A stretch of DNA of 7,150 nucleotides from Candidatus Omnitrophota bacterium (lineage in GTDB: Bacteria > Omnitrophota > Omnitrophia > Omnitrophales > Aquincolibacteriaceae), in the NCBI GenBank assembly GCA_023819025.1, contig JAMWDC010000104.1, positions 1 through 7,150 on the forward strand, in the 5' to 3' direction. The notes under the pieces are model-generated. The model saw nothing but the letters and a program-made list of their open reading frames with translations, was not told the DNA's origin and did not search any database. A program made the position numbers and the translations under genes. The stretch's first letter is position 1. The number at the start of each line of letters is the position of its first letter. Shown one piece after another: positions 1 through 6,452 of the stretch.

Positions 1-364
1 TGCAAAAGATCCAAAGGAAGGCAAGAAAGATCCGGGAATAGGACAAGCCCCGATAAAAAAAGCTGATGGCCATCAGGATCAAGGTCGCAAAGGTTACGGA
101 TTTGACCACCAGGAATATTTCCTCGATCCGGCGGATGTGTCGGGCCGTCTGGTAAAGGCCGTACTCGCGGAAGAACCAAAGGTATACGGGAAGAATCACC
201 GCCAGGGCCTTCGCGTATTCCAAAAAGCCGGGGCGGCCGCCCACCGGGATTACCCCGATCAGGAACCGAACCGCGTAGGCGGCGCCGAAACTGAGGGCAA
301 TCGCCGCACAATCACAGAGGGCATTGACAATTGCAAAATAAGTTTGTTTTCTAGCAGGCGACAT
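1..364 (-). CDS. Polyprenyl glycosylphosphotransferase (WbaP/WcaJ type), N-terminal part, cut by the left window edge
   Basis: Enzymes of this family transfer a sugar-1-phosphate from a nucleotide sugar to undecaprenyl phosphate at the inner membrane, the first step in making a lipid-linked polysaccharide repeat. Only 121 codons are visible; the frame is open to the edge. The visible part is membrane-rich: hydrophobic stretches at about residues 10-34, 52-66 and 85-105, then the segment FFYRGLSYSR (102-111). An FREYGLYQ-type motif (65-72) followed by basic residues and a Glu pair matches the N-terminal multi-pass region that precedes the CoA_binding_3-like and catalytic bacterial sugar transferase domains. 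Those domains would lie beyond the window, so catalytic residues cannot be checked. The ATG at 364 is the only start available: an in-frame TGA lies six codons upstream with no other start between. It overlaps the end of the preceding glycosyltransferase by 14 bases and has no clear ribosome binding site, so translation is probably coupled. It could instead be another multi-pass protein, but the pattern and context make this call likely. Confidence 0.82.
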   Translation of the reverse strand, partial: MSPARKQTYFAIVNALCDCAAIALSFGAAYAVRFLIGVIPVGGRPGFLEYAKALAVILPVYLWFFREYGLYQTARHIRRIEEIFLVVKSVTFATLILMAISFFYRGLSYSRIFLAFLWIFC

Positions 365-1484
365 GTTCGGATTTTGTCATTGCAAGACACGTCTGAATAA
401 GTTTTCGCATCTGGTCGTTAAAAACTCTTTCGTCAAATCCTTCCACTGCCATGGCTGTACGTTCCCTGTCAAAAGAGAGCTTTTCATATTCCCGTACGGC
501 GTTTCGGATCGCCTCCGGGGTCTGCTGATCAAAAAAGGTGCCGCTTTTCACGCTCTCCAACGCCCCGCCCTTGGCATAAGCGATAACCGGCGTTCCGCAA
601 GCCTGGGCCTCCAGCGGTACAATGCCGAAATCTTCCTCGGTCGGAAAAATTAAGGCGCGTGCCCCCGAATAAATTTTCCGGAGCTCGGAGGGCGGCAGCG
701 GACCGAGAAAGAAAATGTTGCTGCTCGTGCGCAGCTTCCGGCAAGCCTTCTCACAAGGACCGGATCCCACAATAAGCAATTTACGGTCGAGACCGTTAAA
801 GGCCTCAATCACCACATCCACCCGCTTGTAAGGGACCAAGGCCGAAACCACCAGGTAGTAATCTTCGGGTTCACCGACTGCGTGATAAAACTTTTTTGCC
901 AAGGGCGGATAAATGACTTCGGCCTGACGCCGGTAATACTGTCCGATCCGATCCCTCACATGATAGGAATTAGCAACAAACTGGTGAACCCCCTGCCTGC
1001 ATGCGGAATCCGGCCTTATCTCGCCGCTCGTTTTTCGATCCCATTCACGTAATCGCCGCAAAAGAAAATTCAAGATCGGCCGCAGTACCACCGGGACTTT
1101 GCCGAAGTATTCCTCGGAAAAACCCCAAACATACCGCATGGGCGTATGACAATAGCATATATGAAAAGCGCCTTCGGGGATACGGATTCCTTTGGCCACG
1201 CAATGCGAACTCGAGATCACGAGGCGGACCTCGGGGTCGATCCGGAGGGTGCTGATCGCCCAGGGCAGGATCGGAAGGAGCCACCGGTAAAACCGCCGGA
1301 TGCCGGGGATGTACTGCAAAAAGGAGGCCTTGATTGTCCTCTCTTTAAGGTATGGGCTGAGCCGCGATCGGTTGTAGAACAGCGTGTAGATCGTAGCATC
1401 CGGGTACATTTGTGCAAGGGCTTCCAAAACCTTTTCCCCGCCCCGCATATGAATCAGCCAATCATGGACCAGTGCGACTTTCAT
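351..1484 (-). CDS. Glycosyltransferase family 4, WbaZ-like
   Basis: A 377-residue cytoplasmic GT4 (GT-B fold, retaining) enzyme, expected to add one sugar, often mannose in WbaZ relatives, to a lipid-linked polysaccharide intermediate. The N-terminus MKVALVHDWL with MRGGEKVL (13-20) is the acceptor-domain signature. YCHTPMRYVWGF (111-122) is typical of the WbaZ-like branch, which more often has Asp after the Trp. The linker FVANSYHVRDRI (169-180) and EVIYPP (189-194) follow, then VPYKRVD (217-223) at the start of the donor domain. The E-x7-E motif is E284 and E292 within EEDFGIVPLEAQACGTPVI. Length is normal for the family, except that about 12 residues (154-165) appear inserted between WDRKTS and VHQFVANS. 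The start ATG overlaps the stop of the previous gene as ATGA, so coupling is likely; the nearest purine-rich box (AAAAGG) is rather far upstream. Donor and acceptor sugars cannot be read from sequence. Confidence 0.93.
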   Translation of the reverse strand: MKVALVHDWLIHMRGGEKVLEALAQMYPDATIYTLFYNRSRLSPYLKERTIKASFLQYIPGIRRFYRWLLPILPWAISTLRIDPEVRLVISSSHCVAKGIRIPEGAFHICYCHTPMRYVWGFSEEYFGKVPVVLRPILNFLLRRLREWDRKTSGEIRPDSACRQGVHQFVANSYHVRDRIGQYYRRQAEVIYPPLAKKFYHAVGEPEDYYLVVSALVPYKRVDVVIEAFNGLDRKLLIVGSGPCEKACRKLRTSSNIFFLGPLPPSELRKIYSGARALIFPTEEDFGIVPLEAQACGTPVIAYAKGGALESVKSGTFFDQQTPEAIRNAVREYEKLSFDRERTAMAVEGFDERVFNDQMRKLIQTCLAMTKSEHVAC

Positions 1485-2590
1485 GGTTTAGATAACACCT
1501 TTTCGTAGACCTCCGCCGTTCTTACGGCAGTTTCCTTCCAGAAATATCTGGCTGCCCGGATCTTTCCGCGCCGTTTAAGATCCTCCCGAAGTCCCGGGCA
1601 TGTTTCGATCCGCACAATGGCGTCCGACAACTCCCGCTGGGACCACGGATCGATGAGCCATGCAGCATCCCCCACGACTTCGGGGATCGATGAGGTGCGT
1701 GAGGCAATCACCGGTGTACCGCAGGCCATGGCCTCCAATAAGGTCAAACCGAATCCCTCATATAAAGACGGGTGAACAAGGCATAGGGCGGCATTGTACA
1801 TGGCAATCAGATCTTGATGGTCGACACGGTCCAGGTGAATAATTGCCGGATCTCCTTCCAGTCGGGACAATTCTTTGAATGCGTGCGGGTATTTACGGTC
1901 TTGCTTCCCGACCAAGACGAGTGCGGAATTGATTTTGCCTTCCTGACGCAAACGCCGGAACAGATGAATCAGAAGCAGCACATTTTTATAGGGCTTGATG
2001 GACCCCACATAGAAAAAGAATGATTCCGGCAAATGGTACTTCGCCCGGACGGCAGCCACCTTCTCCGGCTCCAGTTCCCGGAACTGATCGCCGACCCCTT
2101 CATAAATGACCGTGATCCGTTCCGGATCCGTATCAAAATATTCCAAAAGGTCATCGCAGGTTTGATTGGAAACCGTAATGATATGATCCGCAGATTTCAG
2201 GGCCTGCCGAAACATCTGACGGGCATAAAAGGCCTGCAGGGAATTGAAGAATTCATGGCGGAAAATCCAATGGACCAGGTCATGGATGGTCACGACCAAC
2301 TTGGTGCGTCCTTTAAAAATTGGAACATTGTAATGCGGCGCATGCCAAAGACGGACATGGGGAAGGCGGAAGGGATATTCGAACTGCTCCTCCACGGTAT
2401 AAATCCGGGAATAAAACGGATAGCGCGGGAGCCCTGAACTTTCAAAATGCCGCGCAGGCTCTCCGAAAAGGGAAAGGTCGATTTCTTTGGCAATCCCGGA
2501 ATCCACAAAGCTGGTTACAACCTCGCGGATGTAGGTTCCGATGCCGGCATGGTGAAGCATCCTGAGATCGATACCGATACGATGTTTCAT
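1481..2590 (-). CDS. Glycosyltransferase family 4, MtfB-like
   Basis: A 369-residue GT4 enzyme, most like the MtfB/WbpY mannosyltransferase branch, expected to extend a lipid-linked glycan in the cytoplasm. Motifs seen: the N-terminal strand IGIDLRML with the GIGTYIREV loop (16-24); LWHAPHYNVP (81-90) and VVTIHDLVH (99-107) in the acceptor half; a donor-domain start at FYVGSIKPYKN (193-203); and the E-x7-E pair E278/E286 in YEGFGLTLLEAMACGTPVI. SSIPEVVGDAA (300-310) is also characteristic. The frame stays open 68 codons further upstream, to 2794, but that extension lies wholly inside the preceding GT9 gene and resembles no glycosyltransferase. The ATG at 2590 gives the conserved N-terminus and forms an ATGA overlap with the GT9 stop. 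An AGGG box about 8 bases upstream can serve as ribosome binding site. The 3' end also overlaps the next gene as ATGA. Confidence 0.94.
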   Translation of the reverse strand: MKHRIGIDLRMLHHAGIGTYIREVVTSFVDSGIAKEIDLSLFGEPARHFESSGLPRYPFYSRIYTVEEQFEYPFRLPHVRLWHAPHYNVPIFKGRTKLVVTIHDLVHWIFRHEFFNSLQAFYARQMFRQALKSADHIITVSNQTCDDLLEYFDTDPERITVIYEGVGDQFRELEPEKVAAVRAKYHLPESFFFYVGSIKPYKNVLLLIHLFRRLRQEGKINSALVLVGKQDRKYPHAFKELSRLEGDPAIIHLDRVDHQDLIAMYNAALCLVHPSLYEGFGLTLLEAMACGTPVIASRTSSIPEVVGDAAWLIDPWSQRELSDAIVRIETCPGLREDLKRRGKIRAARYFWKETAVRTAEVYEKVLSKP

Positions 2591-3855
2591 GACATAGGCC
2601 CTGCCGGTGACCCGGAGGCGACATTTCCACGGACCGGAATCAAGCCTTTGGCTTGTAAGACCCCGCGGATTGTGTGGAATACCGAATCCACCGAAACTTT
2701 TTCCAGGCAATCGTGATGCCCCAAGGGACAAATTCGAGATTCGCAGGGCATGCAAGGTACGTGGTAACGCATGAGGTGAACCCGCTCCGACCAAGGATGC
2801 CAGAACCGAAAATCATTGGTACCGCTTGCCATGACGACGGCCTCCAAACCTTGCGCCGCAGCCAAATGGGCGGGGCCCGAATCATTGCCTACAAAAAGAT
2901 CACAGGCATCAAAGAGAATCGGGAGATCCTGCAGTCGCGTTTTACCGCGAAGATCCAGCACGCGTGCATCGGCCATGCCGAGTTCCGGCATTCGATTGGC
3001 CTCATCGGCTGTCCCAATCAAGGCGATGGATCCGCATCCTTCGGCCAAGATCCGTTCGAGTAATTGACGGAATTTTTTGGGGGGCCAGCATTTTGAAGGA
3101 TAGGACGCCGCCGGATGAATCACCAAGCGCGGCCGGAGACCAGACCAGCGATCCATTGGGAGGCCGGACCAGAACTGTTGTTCCTCGGTCTTCGAATAGA
3201 CAAACGGCATCTGTTGCCCCATGCCGGACATGCCGAGACTATGCAAGAGATCGTGATTCACCAAGACCTGATGCCTTTCCCAAGGATACCGAGGCTTGTG
3301 AGTTAACAGGAATCCGCCACCCGTGATTCCGTATCCTGCACGGTATCGGATCCGTCCAAGTGCCATCCATAAAATATGACGAAGATCACCTCTGAAATCG
3401 ATCCCCAAATCATACCTTTCGGCCCTCAGGCGCTTGAGGAGGGATCCCCCCTCTTTCAAGATTTGAATGAGGGAAGAATTCGAAGAAAACCAATGGTGCA
3501 TCCACCCGATCAACTCGTCAACCTCCGCGCGATGCTGCATCAGGGGCAATAAATCCGTGGCGATCACCCAAGTAATTTTTGCGCTGGGAAATTGCTGACG
3601 CAAAAGGTTCAGGGCGGGACGTGTCATCAGTACATCGCCGATACCGTCCGTGCGGATCACCAAGATATTTCTTATCGTGTCCGGATTCAGGGCTGGACGC
3701 ATCCACCGGAACGGGAAACTTAAAAGCGTCCCGAAAGTATCGAAACAAGCCGCAAGGAAACGCAGCGGCCAACGCTTGAAAGCATAATGTTTGTTCAAAA
3801 ATCCACGATTGTGAGATCGCCGAACCTTTTCGGGATTTTTCGTTGATTCATTCAT
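2587..3855 (-). CDS. Glycosyltransferase family 9 (heptosyltransferase superfamily)
   Basis: A 422-residue GT9 protein. Characterised members (WaaC, WaaF, WaaQ) add heptose to the LPS core, but many members in polysaccharide loci have unknown substrates, so the donor is left open. The GT-B N-domain starts with ILVIRTDGIGDVLMTRPAL (64-82), including the conserved Asp of the GDV loop. DFRGDLRH (153-160) and the donor-domain IHPAASYPSKCWPP (246-259) follow, and FVGNDSGPAHLAAAQG (321-336) is the hallmark nucleotide-sugar site. About 60 residues precede the fold; they are basic and then amphipathic/aromatic (30-53), perhaps a peripheral membrane anchor. A C-terminal cluster C368-x2-C371-x4-C376-x6-C383 contains CPLGHHDC, a pattern common in non-LPS GT9 proteins. 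The last 20 or so residues look unstructured and overlap the next gene's start. The ATG at 3855 follows a G-rich GAGGGGGTG box and lies 15 bases after the DUF5989 gene. Confidence 0.93.
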   Translation of the reverse strand: MNESTKNPEKVRRSHNRGFLNKHYAFKRWPLRFLAACFDTFGTLLSFPFRWMRPALNPDTIRNILVIRTDGIGDVLMTRPALNLLRQQFPSAKITWVIATDLLPLMQHRAEVDELIGWMHHWFSSNSSLIQILKEGGSLLKRLRAERYDLGIDFRGDLRHILWMALGRIRYRAGYGITGGGFLLTHKPRYPWERHQVLVNHDLLHSLGMSGMGQQMPFVYSKTEEQQFWSGLPMDRWSGLRPRLVIHPAASYPSKCWPPKKFRQLLERILAEGCGSIALIGTADEANRMPELGMADARVLDLRGKTRLQDLPILFDACDLFVGNDSGPAHLAAAQGLEAVVMASGTNDFRFWHPWSERVHLMRYHVPCMPCESRICPLGHHDCLEKVSVDSVFHTIRGVLQAKGLIPVRGNVASGSPAGPMS

Positions 3856-3870
3856 TCACGCATCACCCCC

Positions 3871-4029
3871 TCAAAAAAGGGTGTAGATGAATGGTGCGAC
3901 GGCCGAGGATTGAGTCAAGATAATGAGTGCACCGAGAAGCAGGAGGCAAAGGATAATGGGAGTCAGCCACCATTTTTTGCGGACCTTCAAGAAATCCCAA
4001 AATTCCTTCATGATGGATAGTTTGCTCAT
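3871..4029 (-). CDS. Small single-pass membrane protein, DUF5989/SxtK type
   Basis: A 52-residue protein of unknown biochemical function. It starts MSKLSIMKEFWDFLKVRKK, an amphipathic, basic segment with aromatic residues. One hydrophobic helix follows (about 21-39), then a short tail ending SSAVAPFIYTLF; the KKWW-LTP junction and the SSAVAPFIY tail are what I recall as typical of DUF5989. By the positive-inside rule the N-terminus should face the cytoplasm. The start is supported by GGGGAG nine bases upstream. It lies 36 bases after the SxtJ-type gene and 15 before the GT9 gene, so it is part of the operon. Members usually sit beside a NodU-family carbamoyltransferase and an SxtJ-type protein, as here. 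I infer a role in anchoring or assembling the carbamoyltransferase at the membrane; this is not proven. The reading frame, ribosome binding site, hydrophobic profile and context make it a real gene despite its size. Confidence 0.85.
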   Translation of the reverse strand: MSKLSIMKEFWDFLKVRKKWWLTPIILCLLLLGALIILTQSSAVAPFIYTLF

Positions 4030-4065
4030 GATCGTCGTCTCCCCAGGGTTGATTTGGTTGGAACG

Positions 4066-4500
4066 TTAATATTGGGTTTCAAAATTTGACTTTTCGAATT
4101 TCTGTTTTGTCCGTGCCATCCAGTAAGACGGTACACTTTCATCCCGGAAGCCTCGGTTTAAAAATTTTTTTCCACAGGCACGACCGATGATTCCTATGGG
4201 TGTTAAGATTCCGTAAAAGGCAAGTCCCAAGATGACCCGGGTCATGATCCACCCCAGAATGAGGGCCAAGGTCATCCAAATCTTGTAAATCGACCGGAGC
4301 CTCGCCGGCGCAAAGCGTCCTCCGGCGAAAAGCAAAAGTCCGACACCGAGCGCGATCCCTCCGTAAACGGATTGACGCCACAGCAGATAAATCCCCAAGA
4401 GTGCAAAGATCGATCCCACCAGGCACGCGAACGACCGAAGTTCTTTCTCGCCGGTCTTGAGCTTCTTGACCTCGTCCTTGATTTCGTCGATCAGGATCAT
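4066..4500 (-). CDS. SxtJ-type membrane protein
   Basis: A 144-residue membrane protein of the SxtJ family, whose molecular function is not established. A charged N-terminus (1-22, rich in Lys/Glu, ending TGEKELRSF) leads into hydrophobic segments at about 24-41, 46-60 and 75-105. The central RFAPARLRSIYKIWMTLA (62-79) and FYGILTPIGIIGRACGKK (95-112) fit the family pattern of a Pro before a Tyr-x2-Trp-Met element and a later TPIG motif. The soluble tail holds SYWMAR (125-130), a D/P-S-Y-W motif common near the end of these proteins. The ATG at 4500 has an AAGGTGG box directly upstream and lies 17 bases after the carbamoyltransferase stop. The overlapping 148-residue frame at 4139-4585 is out of phase with this gene and shows no family pattern. 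Position between a carbamoyltransferase and a DUF5989 gene suggests it helps carbamoylation at the membrane; that role is inference. Confidence 0.85.
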   Translation of the reverse strand: MILIDEIKDEVKKLKTGEKELRSFACLVGSIFALLGIYLLWRQSVYGGIALGVGLLLFAGGRFAPARLRSIYKIWMTLALILGWIMTRVILGLAFYGILTPIGIIGRACGKKFLNRGFRDESVPSYWMARTKQKFEKSNFETQY

Positions 4501-4517
4501 GCCACCTTCCCTCGTCC

Positions 4518-6335
4518 TTAGTCCAGTTCAAATTCCCGGAGCCAGTCAATGTCCTTGTCGAGCGGTTTTTGCTCCTTTTTTTCAATTAAAAAATGATCCA
4601 GCAAAAGGTAATCCATGTTCGTGCGCATAAAACACAAATAGGCATGTTCGGGCGAACAAACAATCGGTTCGCCGCGGACATTAAAGGAAGTATTGATGAT
4701 GACGGGACAACCGTATTTTTCGTCAAATGCCTGAATCATGCGGTGAAAAAGCGGATTGTCCTCCTTAGAGACCGTCTGCAGGCGGGCCGAGTAATCGACG
4801 TGAGTCACTGCAGGGATCGATGACCGGACGACGCGCAATTGGTCGATGCCCTTCTGGTCCTTCTCGACATCCGTCAGGTTCCGCCGTTTATCCTTTCTGA
4901 CACTTGCCACCAGCTGCATGTAAGGACTCGCCTCATGGATATCAAAATATTCCGAGGACTTTTCCATGATGACCGTGGGCGCGAACGGACGGAAACTTTC
5001 CCGGAATTTGATCTTTAAGTTCATCACTTCCTGCATCTCGGGAGACCGGGCGTCACCGATAATGGACCGGCATCCCAACGCGCGCGGTCCAAACTCCATC
5101 CGGCCCTGAAACCATCCGATCACCTTCTGCTGGGCGATCAAATCGGCGATCCGATAAGGAAGTTCTTCATCGCTGAGCTCTGTAAACGGAATCCCGTTTG
5201 AACGCAAATAATCCAGGATCGTTTCGCGGTCGTATGCCGGCCCCAAATAACTTGACTGCATCGAATCCTTGTTCGGATTTGTGCGGCGGGGATTCCCCAG
5301 ATACTGATGCCAAACCAACAGCGCGGCGCCCAGCGCGCTGCCGGCATCCCCCGCAGCGGGCTGAATCCAAAGCCGTTCAAAAGGACCCTCGCGCAGAATT
5401 CTTCCGTTCGCGACGCAGTTCAAGGCCACCCCGCCCGAAAGGCACAAATTTTTCTGCCCCGTGACCTTGTGCACATGACGTGCCATGCGCAGCATGCACT
5501 CCTCAGTAACCTCCTGAATGGAACGTGCGACATCCATATATTGCTGGGTCAGTTTGGTCTCGGGTTTGCGCGGCGGTGTGCCGAACAGATCCTCAAATTC
5601 TTTATTGATCATCCGCAGACCCACGCCATAGTCAAAATATTTCAGATTCAGACGGAACGAGCCGTCTTCCTTCAAATCGATCAGCTCGTTCAGGATCAAA
5701 TCCTTGTATTTGGGCTCGCCGTACGGCGCCAAACCCATGAGTTTGTATTCACCAGAATTCACTCGGAATCCCGTGTAATAGGTAAACGCACTATAAAGAA
5801 GGCCTAAGGAATGCGGGAAATGGATTTCGCTCAGGATTTCGACATCATGATCGCGTCCGATACCATAGCTTGAAGTTGCCCATTCCCCCACGCCATCGGC
5901 CGTAAGAATTGCGGCCTCCTGAAAAGGCGACGGATAAAATGCCGATGCCGCATGGGCTTGGTGGTGTTCGGAGAAGAGGACCTTGCCGTTATAGCCGAGT
6001 TCTTCGCGCACCATCTCTTTGATCCACAGTTTTTCCTTGATCCACAAGGGAACGGCTTTCACAAAGGACCGAATGCCGCGCGGGGCATACTCCAGATAGG
6101 TCTCCAAAATCCTTTCGAATTTAACAAAGGGTTTATCGTAGAAGATCACATAATCCAAGTCTTTGCCCTGAACCTGTCCCATAGCTAGGCAAAAGTTAAT
6201 GGCGTGACGCGGAAAGGAGTGGTCATGTTTTTTCCTGCTGAACCGTTCCTCTTGAGCGGCGGCAACGATGACACCGTCGTCAACCAGACAGGCCGCGGAA
6301 TCATGATAGTAGGCCGAGATTCCCAGTATTTTCAT
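4518..6335 (-). CDS. Carbamoyltransferase, NodU/CmcH/TobZ family
   Basis: A complete 605-residue O-carbamoyltransferase. Family members (NodU, CmcH, TobZ, SxtI) make carbamoyl-adenylate from carbamoyl phosphate and ATP and pass the carbamoyl group to a hydroxyl, often on a sugar. The N-terminal Kae1-like domain begins MKILGISAYYHDSAACLVDDG and has AQEERFSRKKHD (27-38), the metal-binding type motif HHQAHAASAFYPSPF (124-138) and TADGVGEW (145-152). GGVALNCVANGRI (301-313) and PAAGDAGSALGAAL (326-339) belong to the nucleotide-binding core. The C-terminal YrdC-like part has FQGRMEFGPRALGCRSIIGD (409-428), RESFRPFAP (445-453) and NTSFNVRGEPIVCSPEHA (548-565). All motifs are intact and length is normal, so it should be active. 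The ATG at 6335 is the only usable start: an in-frame TAA lies six codons upstream. It has no close ribosome binding site. In this locus the likely acceptor is a sugar of the surface glycan or its lipid-linked precursor; the exact acceptor is unknown. Confidence 0.97.
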   Translation of the reverse strand: MKILGISAYYHDSAACLVDDGVIVAAAQEERFSRKKHDHSFPRHAINFCLAMGQVQGKDLDYVIFYDKPFVKFERILETYLEYAPRGIRSFVKAVPLWIKEKLWIKEMVREELGYNGKVLFSEHHQAHAASAFYPSPFQEAAILTADGVGEWATSSYGIGRDHDVEILSEIHFPHSLGLLYSAFTYYTGFRVNSGEYKLMGLAPYGEPKYKDLILNELIDLKEDGSFRLNLKYFDYGVGLRMINKEFEDLFGTPPRKPETKLTQQYMDVARSIQEVTEECMLRMARHVHKVTGQKNLCLSGGVALNCVANGRILREGPFERLWIQPAAGDAGSALGAALLVWHQYLGNPRRTNPNKDSMQSSYLGPAYDRETILDYLRSNGIPFTELSDEELPYRIADLIAQQKVIGWFQGRMEFGPRALGCRSIIGDARSPEMQEVMNLKIKFRESFRPFAPTVIMEKSSEYFDIHEASPYMQLVASVRKDKRRNLTDVEKDQKGIDQLRVVRSSIPAVTHVDYSARLQTVSKEDNPLFHRMIQAFDEKYGCPVIINTSFNVRGEPIVCSPEHAYLCFMRTNMDYLLLDHFLIEKKEQKPLDKDIDWLREFELD

Positions 6336-6337
6336 AA

Positions 6338-6373
6338 CTAATTCATTTCGTTAGTGTTAAACAAAGTTCCTCC
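6338..6373 (-). promoter_or_regulatory. Displaced ribosome binding site and short leader frame before the carbamoyltransferase
   Basis: The only strong purine box before the carbamoyltransferase is GGAGG at 6373-6369, 33 bases from the ATG at 6335, too far for ordinary use. Four bases after it begins a TTG frame of eight codons (6364 to TAG at 6340-6338), which stops two bases before the real ATG. An AT-rich inverted repeat, ACTAA/TTAGT (6337-6355, nine-base loop), lies between box and start. Either reinitiation after a mini-frame or folding of the hairpin could bring ribosomes to the ATG. Both are inference, and the repeat is short enough to be chance. Confidence 0.3.
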
Positions 6374-6399
6374 AACCAAGTTCCCGATTGGAATGCATC

Positions 6400-6428
6400 A
6401 GAATACTGATTTTACCAAGGGAGGTCAA
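6400..6428 (-). promoter_or_regulatory. Sigma70-type promoter candidate for the carbamoyltransferase operon
   Basis: On the minus strand TTGACC (6428-6423, 5 of 6 to the -35 consensus) is followed after exactly 17 bases by TATTCT (6405-6400, 4 of 6 to the -10 consensus). Transcription would start near 6393, leaving a leader of about 58 bases before the carbamoyltransferase ATG. The site lies in the only sizeable intergenic gap of the window, 24 bases past the ligase stop, which fits a secondary or main promoter for the seven downstream genes. A small inverted repeat, ATCAG-4-CTGAT (6398-6411), covers the -10 box and could be an operator or chance. Confidence 0.55.
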
Positions 6429-6452
6429 GGACATATGCATCTCCGGCGATTG

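Noticed and set aside
2033..2437. Plus-strand 134-codon open frame opposite the MtfB-like GT4
   Set aside because: Antisense to an intact glycosyltransferase with full motifs; composition and lack of any domain fit a shadow frame.
2591..2794. Upstream extension of the MtfB-like GT4 to a 437-residue protein
   Set aside because: The extra 68 codons lie wholly inside the GT9 gene, show no family similarity, and the ATG at 2590 gives the conserved N-terminus with an ATGA overlap.
4139..4585. Minus-strand 148-codon frame overlapping the SxtJ-type gene
   Set aside because: Out of phase with the SxtJ-type gene, overlaps the carbamoyltransferase end, and is Arg/Asp-rich without a pattern, whereas the competing frame has ordered membrane helices and family motifs.
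5307..5807. Plus-strand 166-codon open frame opposite the carbamoyltransferase
   Set aside because: It is antisense to strongly conserved carbamoyltransferase motifs, has no recognisable domain and no clear ribosome binding site; it is a shadow of codon bias.
6364..6387. Short direct repeat GGAACTT in the carbamoyltransferase leader
   Set aside because: Two copies of seven bases are expected by chance in a region of this size, and nothing else supports a function.
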